Of a stretch of DNA of 64,000 bases, positions 53,540 to 62,070 are shown piece after piece (position 1 is the first letter of the stretch; every line of letters begins with the position of its first letter). This DNA comes from JADMIH01 sp035274425 (GTDB taxonomy: Bacteria; Chloroflexota; Chloroflexia; QHBQ01; JADMIH01): NCBI GenBank assembly GCA_035274425.1, contig DATEOC010000042.1, positions 1 through 64,000 of the forward strand, in the 5' to 3' direction. A program made the translations under genes and the position numbers. The notes beneath the pieces were generated by a model. That model ran no database searches. It was given only the letters and a program-made list of their open reading frames with translations, and was not told the DNA's origin.

Positions 53540-55027
53540 GTGCAGTTGATGATTAACCAGCTACAATCCAGCCTTCAAGACAATACCACCCTCCGCCAGG
53601 TCGCCCTCGTCCTCCTTGCGCTTGGCGTGGGCGCGGCAGGGGGGCTGGCTATGGTGGCGGGGAATCCGGTCGTGCCTTTCGTGGCGCTGGCGGCTCTGGT
53701 AGCACTACCCTGGCTGGTGACGCGGCCTATGGCGGATGTGGTGCTGGTGGTCTGCACCGTCACGTTGCTACCCTTCGCGACTATACCGGTGCGGCTCGCC
53801 TTCCTCACGCCTACGCTCCTCGAGGCAGGGTTGATCCTTCTGTACGTCGCCTGGCTCCTACGGGCGTTGCTCAACCCTGGCGAGGGAGTGGCGCGCAGCC
53901 CTATCGACGGTTGGCTCATCCTCTTCCTGGGTTGCACACTCTTCGCGTTCGTGCTGGGTCTTGGGCGTGACGCCTCTACAGACGTAATGCACAACTACCT
54001 CAAGCTGGTGCTGGCAGTAGGTATATTCTTTGCGGCTGGGGGCGTGGTTCGCACCTCTCAGACAGTCGCCACCGTGTTGCGCACGCTCACTATATCGGGC
54101 GCGTTATCGGCAGGGTTGGGCCTGCTGCTGTGGCGGCTCCCTGATGAGCTTGTTACCAGCCTGCTCACCCGACTCAGCGTTATAGGATACCCAACAGACC
54201 GCGTGGTGCGCTATGTGGAGGACAATCCCGCGCTTGGGGAGCGGGCAGTGAGCACGCAGGTGGACCCTAACTCCTTCGCTGGGCTTCTGGTTGTCATCGC
54301 GGTGCTGACGGGCGTGCAGTTGTTGTCGCGCAAGACTATCCTCCCCAGGTGGCTCCTGGCGGCTATGTTCCTCCTAGATGTGACGGCGTTGGTGCTGACG
54401 GGGTCGCGTACCGCTCTCCTGGGCATCGTCGCGGCGGGGGTGCTGGTAGCCACGCTACGCTACAGGCGGCTATGGGCCTGGGGTCTGGCGGTGGTTATCC
54501 TCATATCCGTGCTGGGGATAGGGAGTGGCTACTTCGCCCGCATCGTCTCCGGCCTGCGCTTCGAGGATCAGGCTAACCTGATGCGGCTGGCCGAATACCA
54601 GAACGCCCTAGACATCATCGGGCGTTATCCGGCATTCGGCGTCGGCTTCGGCACAGCGGGCACGCTTGACCTCACTACCGGCGTCTCCAGCGTCTACCTG
54701 ACGGTGGCCGAGCGCACGGGGCTGATCGGGCTGGCTATCTTCATGGTTACGGCTATCATTTTCATGGTAAATGCCTTGCGCGCCGTAGTGGTATCACACA
54801 GATATGCCCCGCCACGAGGCGACCCCTCGGAGGGAGAGTGGTCACTGCTCGACTCGGCGCTGCTGGGGGGGACGGCAGCGATATTCGGCGCGCTGGTAGT
54901 GGGCGTGGCGGACCACTACTACTTCAACATTGAATTCCCCCACATGGCCGCGCTCTTCTGGCTCGTCGCGGGGGTGACCCTTGCAGCGCGCCATCTGCTC
55001 GTGAAAACAACTGATCATGGGGTATAG
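53540..55027 (+). CDS. O-antigen ligase/polymerase-like membrane protein
   Basis: 495 residues; the start could be GTG 53540 or ATG 53549. About 11-12 membrane helices with a long outer loop (around residues 195-240, WRLPDELVTSLLTRLSVIG...RYVEDN) and the RIVSGLRFEDQANLMRLAEYQNALDIIGRYPAFGVGFG stretch resemble WaaL/Wzy ligases and polymerases. They join or polymerise surface glycans. The gene is not beside the glycan cluster but may serve it. Confidence 0.75.
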   Translation: MQLMINQLQSSLQDNTTLRQVALVLLALGVGAAGGLAMVAGNPVVPFVALAALVALPWLVTRPMADVVLVVCTVTLLPFATIPVRLAFLTPTLLEAGLILLYVAWLLRALLNPGEGVARSPIDGWLILFLGCTLFAFVLGLGRDASTDVMHNYLKLVLAVGIFFAAGGVVRTSQTVATVLRTLTISGALSAGLGLLLWRLPDELVTSLLTRLSVIGYPTDRVVRYVEDNPALGERAVSTQVDPNSFAGLLVVIAVLTGVQLLSRKTILPRWLLAAMFLLDVTALVLTGSRTALLGIVAAGVLVATLRYRRLWAWGLAVVILISVLGIGSGYFARIVSGLRFEDQANLMRLAEYQNALDIIGRYPAFGVGFGTAGTLDLTTGVSSVYLTVAERTGLIGLAIFMVTAIIFMVNALRAVVVSHRYAPPRGDPSEGEWSLLDSALLGGTAAIFGALVVGVADHYYFNIEFPHMAALFWLVAGVTLAARHLLVKTTDHGV

Positions 55028-55038
55028 AGGGGATTAAT

Positions 55039-55188
55039 CACAAAGAACACAAAGACACGAAGAGCACAAAGATTATTAATGGTTTAACGCAGAGGCTGGA
55101 AGTGCACAGAAGCCTTTTACACGGTTTCGCTGGAAAGAGATAAACCCAAAAAATCTTTGTGGCCTTTGTGTCTTTGTGTTCTTTGTGA
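55039..55188. repeat. CACAAAG-type inverted repeat tracts
   Basis: CACAAAGAACACAAAGACAC at 55039-55058 is mirrored by GTCTTTGTGTTCTTTGTG at 55171-55188. The spacer holds no gene. Confidence 0.75.
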
Positions 55189-55213
55189 TTACACAAAACT
55201 AGGAGGCAAGTAT

Positions 55214-55813
55214 ATGGACCCGTTCTATTTGTTTTTGCACCAACACGCTATCGTCCATTCCGCCGAGGTGGGGCAGACGGGCGGGTGGTCTATGGCCGAC
55301 TCGATCATAAATGGTCTTACTGAGGAGCAGATGCGGGCCAGTCCCGGTAAAGGGATGAACTCGATTGTGTGGCTTCTCTGGCACATGGCGCGGACCGAGG
55401 ATGTCGCCATGAACATCCTCATCGCGGGCCTCCCGCAGGTGCTCAGCGAGGGGGATTGGATAGAGCGCCTCAACCTTTCCCGCCACGACATCGGTACATC
55501 TATGAACGATGAAGAGGTGCGGGGCATCAGCGAGCAGATAGACATCCCGACATTGTTAGCTTACCGCAATGCCGTGGGGAGGAGAACACGTGAGATTGTT
55601 CGCGGCCTTGACATGGAGGAGCTTGACGAGGAGGTCGACTCGGCGCGCGCCGGGAAGCTCCTGGACGATGGTGTGCTCGTAGAGGGTGCGCGGCGGGTGG
55701 CGGAGTTCTGGGGTAGGGAAAAGAAAGCGACCCTCCTGAGTCTCCCCGCTACGGGCCACCCCTTCATGCATCTGGCCGAAGCCCTGACCATGAGGAGATT
55801 GGTTACTCGATGA
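55214..55813 (+). CDS. DinB-like metalloenzyme-fold protein
   Basis: 199 residues from the ATG at 55214, chosen because AGGAGG precedes it; the upstream part of the frame is repeat sequence. The helical-bundle pattern and likely metal-site histidines (LFLHQHAIVH, WLLWHMARTED and TGHPFMHLAEA) fit the DinB/DUF664 superfamily, which includes thiol-dependent S-transferases. The three His-bearing helices are consistent with a metal site. Substrate unknown. Confidence 0.8.
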   Translation: MDPFYLFLHQHAIVHSAEVGQTGGWSMADSIINGLTEEQMRASPGKGMNSIVWLLWHMARTEDVAMNILIAGLPQVLSEGDWIERLNLSRHDIGTSMNDEEVRGISEQIDIPTLLAYRNAVGRRTREIVRGLDMEELDEEVDSARAGKLLDDGVLVEGARRVAEFWGREKKATLLSLPATGHPFMHLAEALTMRRLVTR

Positions 55814-55870
55814 TGTGTTGAGGCAGGAGGCAATAGGCAGTACGTACTTGAAGAGGAAGGATCCCTGTGT

Positions 55871-55954
55871 TTGTCATTCCGAACGCAGTGAGGAATCTCC
55901 GAGCTTGGCTGTATGGAAAGTTTTCTAGATTCCTCACTGCGTTCGGAATGACAA
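55871..55954. repeat. Dispersed palindromic element, copy C
   Basis: TTGTCATTCCGAACGCAGTG and CACTGCGTTCGGAATGACAA are perfect inverted ends; inner GAGGAATCT/AGATTCCTC also pair. It is the most symmetrical of the three copies. Confidence 0.85.
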
Positions 55955-56005
55955 TCTAACCTGGTACTCTCCTTCAGACAGCTCATCACGCATCACGCAT
56001 CACGT

Positions 56006-56611
56006 ATGTCAGACACCTTCTCCCCAGTTGAGCAAGCCGCCAGCCTCATGGCCGGCTTCAAGCACCCGTGGCTTATAGCGGGCGGGTGGGCGATTGACCT
56101 GCACCTGGGTCGCGTGACCCGGCCCCACAAGGACGTGGACATTATGGTGTTTCGCCGCGATCAGTTGCACCTATGGGAGCGCTTCGCAGGCTGGCACCTA
56201 TACGTGGCTCACTCAGGTCAGCTGTACGCGTGGCGTAAAGGCGACTACCTCCAGCCTCCCCTGTTCGGCATCTGGGCATACCATCCAGAGCGGCACCCGC
56301 CACACACGCCCGACATGCAACCTAACCTCGAGTTCCTCTTGGATGACCTCTCTACGTCCGGGGATGTCTGGCGCTTTCGCCGTAATGCAGCTATCACCCT
56401 CCCCGTTGCCCAGCTTATCATGCGAACGGAAGCAGGCGTCCCGTTCCTCTCGCCGGAAATCGCCCTCCTCTATAAGGCTAAAAACAACCGTCCGCAGGAT
56501 ACATGCGACTTCAACAACGTGCGCGAGGTGTTGGACGAGGAGCGCGCAGAGTGGCTCGCACAGGCGCTGAAGGTCTCCTTGCCGGGGCACGAGTGGCTTG
56601 CCAGGCTTTAG
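56006..56611 (+). CDS. Nucleotidyltransferase, ANT(2'')-like
   Basis: 201 residues. AGGWAIDL and RPHKDVDIMV give the metal-binding Asp pattern of the aminoglycoside nucleotidyltransferase-like family (also linked to AbiEii-type folds). ALLYKAKN in the C-terminal half fits the same group. The start is preceded by an ATCACGC heptamer tract and no clear ribosome site. It could modify a small molecule; an antibiotic role is unproven. Confidence 0.8.
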   Translation: MSDTFSPVEQAASLMAGFKHPWLIAGGWAIDLHLGRVTRPHKDVDIMVFRRDQLHLWERFAGWHLYVAHSGQLYAWRKGDYLQPPLFGIWAYHPERHPPHTPDMQPNLEFLLDDLSTSGDVWRFRRNAAITLPVAQLIMRTEAGVPFLSPEIALLYKAKNNRPQDTCDFNNVREVLDEERAEWLAQALKVSLPGHEWLARL

Positions 56612-56716
56612 ATATTTATCTGCATAAGGTAAATCTTACTCCTCAAGACTCTTACGCCTGTATGGACTGGTGGTCTATACTTACGTCATCCCCAACTGAC
56701 AAGGAGTTCAATCGCT

Positions 56717-58624
56717 ATGGCTAATATAGAATCTCTACTTTCGGCGCGCCATTTTCTCAACCCCCAACTGTGGGGCGACCGCATCTACTTCATCAGCAAC
56801 TTGAGCGGGCACTTCAGCCTGTATGCGATGGATTACGGTGGAAGCGTGCCTGAGCCGTTGCTCCCGCCCGACATCGCCCTGCAAAACCCGGAATTGATAG
56901 GCGGGGTGTCATACTGGGTCTATCCGAACCTCGGTAAGATCGTGGTGTCTATAGATAAAGATGGCGACGAGAAGTACCGCCCGATGCTCATCCCGCTTGA
57001 TGGAGGGGTGCCGGAACCGGCCTTCCCGCAGATAACGGGCGCACGTGTCTACAGCGCACCCGGCGAGAGAGGCACCACCAAGCTGCACATGGGGGCTGAG
57101 TCGCTGACCGAGGCGCTCAACACGTCCTATATCGGTGATTTAGTCACAGGCGAGTTGGAGGAGCTGTACAAGAATAAGTGGGGCTCGTGGATACTCGCCG
57201 CCACCAAAGATGAGACTATCGCCGTCGTGGGCGAGGGCTACACGGTTGGCGACCTGGTGCTATACCTCTGGCGTAAAGGGCAGGATGGACTGCAACCCCT
57301 TTACGGCACGCCCATGTCGGAGCGCACTCCCGGGCAGGAGGTGCCTTTGAGTGGCCTGGGTGCCGGGGCGTTCTCACCGAGCGAAAAGGGTGTGCTGGTG
57401 ACTAACTCGCTCGTCGAAGATACCTATGGCATTGGCTATATCGACCTGGAGAAGCCGGGGGAGATAGTGCCAGTAGAGATAACAGGCACGCGACACACGG
57501 GCGTGGGCGAGCTTTACAACATGGAGCACCTGAAAGATGACCGCTACATCCTGGTATACAACATCGACGGGGCGTCGTGGGCCTACGAGGGGGTGTTCGA
57601 CGAGGACGCGCTGCAAATGAAGTTGGAGCACGTCATCTGCGGAGAGGGAGAGCTAGCGAACGGTGTGATGAACTCACAGCATTACGATAAGGAGAGTGAC
57701 CGCTTCGTGCTATCCTTCTCTACCGCCGCTTCGCCAACGCAGATTTACAGCGTGGAGGGACCGGACAGGAGCAAGGTGGTGAAGCATACGCGAGAGCGGA
57801 TTTTGGGCATACCCGAAAGCCAGATGTCGAAGGGAGAGGATGCCGCCTTCACCAGCCATGACGGGTTGCGCACCTCGGCGCGTTTGTATCTTCCTTCGGA
57901 GGAGCTTGGCTTCGAGGGGCCGCGCCCGTTGGTCTATTACGTGCATGGTGGGCCGCAGGGGCAGGAGCGGCCAAACTTCGCCTGGTTCTCGATGCCACTT
58001 ATCCAGTTCCTGACGTTGAACGGATTTGCGGTGTTCGTGCCGAACGTGCGGGGCAGCACCGGCTATGGTTTGAGCTACACCAAGCGTGTGGATAGAGACT
58101 GGGGCGGGCAAGACCGCCTTGACCACGTACACGCGATGACGGAGGTGCTGCCTAAAGACCCGCGCATAGATGTCTCTCGCGCCGGGGTGATAGGGCGCTC
58201 GTATGGTGGGTACATGACGCTGACGCTGGCGATGCGCCACCCTGAGCTATGGTCGGCGGCGGTAGACATGTTCGGCCCCTATGATCTTATCAGCGCATTC
58301 CTGGAGCGCATGCCCGAAACGTGGAAGGTCTACTTCTACGAGGCGCTGGGGCACCCCGTGAAGAACCGCGATTTCCTCATGGAGCGCTCTCCGAGTACGT
58401 ACATGAATGACCTGAAAGCGCCAATGCTGGTCATCCAGGGCGCTAACGACCCCCGTGTGATCGAAGCGGAGTCGCGGCTGGTTGTGGAGAGCTTGCGGGA
58501 GGGGGGCAAAGAGGTGGAGTACATCGTCTTCGAGAACGAAGGGCACGATGTTATCAAGTTCGAGAATAAGGTGAGGTGCTACAACGCGATTACCGATTTC
58601 TTCAAGAAGCATTTGAAGCCGTAG
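56717..58624 (+). CDS. S9-family prolyl oligopeptidase-like peptidase
   Basis: 635 residues: an N-terminal seven-bladed-propeller-like half (about 1-370) and a C-terminal alpha/beta hydrolase (about 380-635). Catalytic Ser is in GRSYGGYM, Asp in GANDPRV and His in NEGHDV. HGGPQG is the expected oxyanion motif. It cleaves short peptides, often after Pro or as an acylaminoacyl peptidase. No signal peptide, so cytosolic. Confidence 0.9.
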   Translation: MANIESLLSARHFLNPQLWGDRIYFISNLSGHFSLYAMDYGGSVPEPLLPPDIALQNPELIGGVSYWVYPNLGKIVVSIDKDGDEKYRPMLIPLDGGVPEPAFPQITGARVYSAPGERGTTKLHMGAESLTEALNTSYIGDLVTGELEELYKNKWGSWILAATKDETIAVVGEGYTVGDLVLYLWRKGQDGLQPLYGTPMSERTPGQEVPLSGLGAGAFSPSEKGVLVTNSLVEDTYGIGYIDLEKPGEIVPVEITGTRHTGVGELYNMEHLKDDRYILVYNIDGASWAYEGVFDEDALQMKLEHVICGEGELANGVMNSQHYDKESDRFVLSFSTAASPTQIYSVEGPDRSKVVKHTRERILGIPESQMSKGEDAAFTSHDGLRTSARLYLPSEELGFEGPRPLVYYVHGGPQGQERPNFAWFSMPLIQFLTLNGFAVFVPNVRGSTGYGLSYTKRVDRDWGGQDRLDHVHAMTEVLPKDPRIDVSRAGVIGRSYGGYMTLTLAMRHPELWSAAVDMFGPYDLISAFLERMPETWKVYFYEALGHPVKNRDFLMERSPSTYMNDLKAPMLVIQGANDPRVIEAESRLVVESLREGGKEVEYIVFENEGHDVIKFENKVRCYNAITDFFKKHLKP

Positions 58625-58642
58625 TGACGAACCTGTGCACCT

Positions 58643-58671
58643 GTAGGGGCGTGCCGCCTGCACGCCCCTAC
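58643..58671. repeat. GTAGGGGCG hairpin after the S9 peptidase gene
   Basis: 12-bp perfect arms (58643-58654 and 58660-58671) with a 5-base loop. There is no T-run, so it may be a REP-like element or a weak terminator. Confidence 0.75.
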
Positions 58672-58809
58672 TTCAACATTCACCTATCGCCTGAACGAAT
58701 ATGGCGAGGTGGAAGAGGAATGGGCGCACACCTCCATCGCGCGCGGAGTGAGAAGCAAAACCTGGAGTATAATATACTAACGCGCATACTTCGTGAGGAG
58801 AGCGAATTA

Positions 58810-59064
58810 ATGATCACCCTGAATATACCGCTACCTGATGATATCCGTAGTGCTCTTTCCATTGACGACGAGGAACTGACCGCTCTCGCACTTGAGGCCC
58901 TACTGGTTCGCCTCTATGAACGGGGTGATCTCTCATCCGGTAAGGCGGCGGAATTACTTCGCATACCACGGCGCGAGTTTCTTGAATTACTCGGCAAGTA
59001 CGGCGTTTCAATTTTCGATGAAGACGTAGATATCGCCGCCGAGGCGCAGCATGGACGCCTCTGA
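58810..59064 (+). CDS. UPF0175-family antitoxin
   Basis: 84 residues from the ATG at 58810; the long upstream frame lacks coding character. GDLSSGKAAELLRIPRREFLELLGKYGVS is the UPF0175/HTH signature of antitoxins that pair with DUF3368 PIN proteins. Its last 14 bases overlap the PIN gene, a typical toxin-antitoxin arrangement. It likely represses its own operon. Confidence 0.85.
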   Translation: MITLNIPLPDDIRSALSIDDEELTALALEALLVRLYERGDLSSGKAAELLRIPRREFLELLGKYGVSIFDEDVDIAAEAQHGRL

Positions 59065-59569
59065 TCTGGCTGATCAACCTACTTTACCTGAGCGCCCGGT
59101 AGTCTCCGACACAAGTCCTTTGATCAACCTTGCCGGTGTGGGGTTGCTCCACCTACTCCCGGCAGTGTATGGCACCATTTGGGTTCCTGAAGCGGTAAAG
59201 AGGGAATACGCGGCAGGTATGCGCGCCGGTGACCCCAGTTTAGACGAGTTCGAGTGGATTCGGGTTATCCCATCCGTCGCGGTGTCACCCAGACTACCTC
59301 CCAGTCTTGGCGCAGGCGAGGCTCACGCAATATCGCTGGCAATCGCTAAGAATACCAGGGCAATACTCCTTGATGAGCAGCTTGCTCGTGCCGTAGCCAG
59401 GAAGTGGGGCTTGCCAGTGGTTGGCACTCTTGGTGTGCTGGTAGCAGCAAGGCAGAGCCGATTGCTTGCAGCTGTAAAGCCGATCATCGAAATGATGGTC
59501 TCACAGGGGCGTCATATCAGTGACAGCCTCTATATGCAGGTATTGGCTGTTGCAGGCGAGGAAAGCTGA
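59051..59569 (+). CDS. PIN-domain (DUF3368) ribonuclease toxin
   Basis: 172 residues. Acidic site: VVSDTSPLINLA (Asp), LGAGEAHAIS (Glu) and ILLDEQLAR (Asp) match the DUF3368 PIN family, Mg2+-dependent RNases. It overlaps the antitoxin gene by 14 bases and follows it as in VapBC-like pairs. The C-terminus (RHISDSLYMQVL) matches the same family. Confidence 0.85.
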   Translation: MDASDLADQPTLPERPVVSDTSPLINLAGVGLLHLLPAVYGTIWVPEAVKREYAAGMRAGDPSLDEFEWIRVIPSVAVSPRLPPSLGAGEAHAISLAIAKNTRAILLDEQLARAVARKWGLPVVGTLGVLVAARQSRLLAAVKPIIEMMVSQGRHISDSLYMQVLAVAGEES

Positions 59570-59711
59570 GATCGGCGGAGTTATCCGATCTTCTTTTGTC
59601 AGAGTTAGACCGCCACATTCACAATATAATCAGACGGGGTGCATTATATACATTTAAAGGTATAGGCCATCCGCACGCGCCTACCATTGCACGCTGGTAC
59701 GGAACTTGTAG

Positions 59712-59743
59712 AGAGGGTGTAATATATACAGCACCCTCTTTTC
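59712..59743 (+). terminator. Terminator-like hairpin upstream of tkt
   Basis: 8-bp stem (59712-59719 with 59732-59739, AGAGGGTG) and a TTTT run. It could end the toxin-antitoxin transcript; TATAAT at 59625-59630 upstream leaves room for a leader that attenuates tkt. Confidence 0.6.
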
Positions 59744-59789
59744 ATCTTCCCTCCAATACCGGCTTACCGAAGCACGAGGAGAACCTATC

Positions 59790-61973
59790 GTGACTACAGC
59801 GACTACTGAGCAAGAGACCAGACAGCAAGGCACCGACATCGAGCAGCTTTGCATCAACACTATCCGCACCCTCTCGATGGACGGGGTGCAGAAGGCCAAC
59901 TCCGGCCACCCAGGCACACCTATGGCGATGGCGCCACTCGCATACCTCCTTTATACGGAGGTGATGCGCCACAACCCACGCGACCCGCACTGGCCCAACC
60001 GTGACCGCTTCATCCTATCGGCTGGGCACGCCTCCATGCTCCTCTACTCCTCCCTTTACCTTACAGGCTACGATTTGAGCCTGGACGAGATAAAGAACTT
60101 CCGCCAGTGGGGGTCCAAGACGCCCGGCCACCCCGAATATAGCCACACTCCTGGCGTCGAGACCACTACAGGACCGCTTGGCCAGGGCTTCGGCAATGGC
60201 GTTGGCATGGCTGTCGCTGAGCGATGGCTGGCAACACGCTTCAACAAGCCCGAACATGAAATCGTAGACCATTACACCTATGCCCTGTGCAGCGACGGCG
60301 ATCTCATGGAAGGGGTTGCCTCCGAAGCTGCATCCATAGCGGGCTTTCTTAAGCTGGGCAAGCTCATATACTTCTACGATGACAACACTATCACGATTGA
60401 CGGCCACACGGATCTCGCCTTCAGCGAAGACGTGGGCAAGCGCTTCGAGGCGTACCAGTGGCACGTCCAGCACATCGATGACGTAAATGACCTCGACGCC
60501 CTACGCAATGCGATACGTGAAGCCCAGGCCGTCGAGGACCAACCTTCGCTCATCATCGTCAAGAGCATCATCGCTTACGGCGCACCCAACAAGAAGAACA
60601 CCGCCGAAGCGCACGGCAGCCCTCTCGGAAAAGATGAGATTGCCCTTGCCAAGAAGAACCTCGGTTGGGAGTGGGAGGAACCATTCTACGTTCCCGACGA
60701 AGCGTTGCAGAGGTTCCGCCAGGCGGTCTTGAAGGGTGCGGAGGAGCAAAGCAACTGGCAGCAGCGCATGGAGCAGTACGAGCGCGAGTTTCCCGAGGAA
60801 GCTGCCGAACTGAAGCTATTTATGTCGGGTGGCCTCCCCGACGGCTGGGACGACGCTCTCCCCGTCTTCACCCCCGACAAAGGGCCGATGGCGACCCGTA
60901 CCTCCTCCGGCCAGACGATACAGGCCATCGCTGCGAAGGTGCAGAATCTCCTCAGCGGGGCAGCCGACCTCTACCCCTCCACCGACGCTTACATCAAGGG
61001 CGGGGGCGACCTGAAAGGGGACAACTTCACAGCGCGCAACATCCACTACGGCATACGCGAGCATGGCATGGGGTCAATACTCCAGGGGATGACGCTGCAC
61101 AAGGGGCTGATACCCTTCGGCTCTACCTTCCTCATATTCTACGATTACATGCGCCCGCCTCTGCGCCTCGGCGCGCTGATGAAGAACCCCTGGATAATGG
61201 TCTACACGCACGACAGTATAGGCCTGGGGGAGGATGGGCCGACGCACCAGCCCGTTGAGATGCTGTCAGGTATGCGCGCTGTGCCCAACTTGTGGAATAT
61301 CCGCCCAGCCGACGCCAACGAGAGTGTCTACGCCTGGAAAGCTGCATTGCAGAGGCGCGACGGGCCCACCTGCCTCATCCTCTCGCGCCAGAAGCTCCCT
61401 ATCTTCAACCGCGACGAGGTTGGCCCGGCAGAGGGCGTGTTGCGAGGCGCGTATATACTCGCGGATGCCGATGGAGGCAAACCTGACCTGATTATCATAG
61501 GCACGGGTGCGGAGGTGCAGTGGGCGCTCGCGGCCCAGCCCATCTTGCAAGGGGAGGGGATCAAGACCCGTGTAGTCTCTATGCCCTGCTGGGAGCTCTT
61601 CGAGGAGCAGGACCAGTCTTACAGAGATGAAGTACTGCCTCCCGACGTGAAGAAGCGACTATCTATAGAAGCTGCATCACCGATGGGCTGGCGCAAGTGG
61701 GTAGGTGATGAGGGGGACATAATCGCCGTGGAGACATACGGCGCGTCTGCCCCCGCCGAGATTATCTTCGAGAAGTACGGCTTTACCACCGACAACGTTG
61801 TGCAGCACGGCCTCGCCCTTATGGGTCGCCGCGACCCCGTACCTCCTGCCCAAACTGAGCAGCATGTAACGCCAGACGTTGGCGAAGGTGAGGCAGCTCC
61901 TCACCAGCGCGAGCTTGAGAAGCAAGGTGCCACGCAGACGGGGATGGAGACACCCCAGGAGAAGCAAACCTGA
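59790..61973 (+). CDS. tkt: Transketolase
   Basis: 727 residues from a GTG preceded by GAGGAGAA. ThDP/Mg motif GDGDLMEGVASEAAS...YFYDDN, the N-terminal NSGHPGTPMAMAP, and the C-terminal GLGEDGPTHQPVE are transketolase signatures. It exchanges two-carbon units in the pentose phosphate pathway. It is longer than most transketolases because of a ~45-residue polar C-terminal tail after HGLALMGRRDP. It heads a group with a HAD phosphatase and transaldolase. Confidence 0.95.
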   Translation: MTTATTEQETRQQGTDIEQLCINTIRTLSMDGVQKANSGHPGTPMAMAPLAYLLYTEVMRHNPRDPHWPNRDRFILSAGHASMLLYSSLYLTGYDLSLDEIKNFRQWGSKTPGHPEYSHTPGVETTTGPLGQGFGNGVGMAVAERWLATRFNKPEHEIVDHYTYALCSDGDLMEGVASEAASIAGFLKLGKLIYFYDDNTITIDGHTDLAFSEDVGKRFEAYQWHVQHIDDVNDLDALRNAIREAQAVEDQPSLIIVKSIIAYGAPNKKNTAEAHGSPLGKDEIALAKKNLGWEWEEPFYVPDEALQRFRQAVLKGAEEQSNWQQRMEQYEREFPEEAAELKLFMSGGLPDGWDDALPVFTPDKGPMATRTSSGQTIQAIAAKVQNLLSGAADLYPSTDAYIKGGGDLKGDNFTARNIHYGIREHGMGSILQGMTLHKGLIPFGSTFLIFYDYMRPPLRLGALMKNPWIMVYTHDSIGLGEDGPTHQPVEMLSGMRAVPNLWNIRPADANESVYAWKAALQRRDGPTCLILSRQKLPIFNRDEVGPAEGVLRGAYILADADGGKPDLIIIGTGAEVQWALAAQPILQGEGIKTRVVSMPCWELFEEQDQSYRDEVLPPDVKKRLSIEAASPMGWRKWVGDEGDIIAVETYGASAPAEIIFEKYGFTTDNVVQHGLALMGRRDPVPPAQTEQHVTPDVGEGEAAPHQRELEKQGATQTGMETPQEKQT

Positions 61974-61977
61974 TCTT

Positions 61978-62028
61978 GTTTGAATTATTCTGTTTGTCGC
62001 CGAAGGCGACAAACAGAATAATTCAAAC
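61978..62028. terminator. 24-bp perfect hairpin after tkt
   Basis: Arms 61978-62001 and 62005-62028 with a GAA loop, 5 bases after the tkt stop. It separates tkt from the HAD gene although both are on the same strand. Confidence 0.85.
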
Positions 62029-62070
62029 GCATTTCCTCCAATCTGGGAGGCATAGGAGGTTGGCCGAGAC

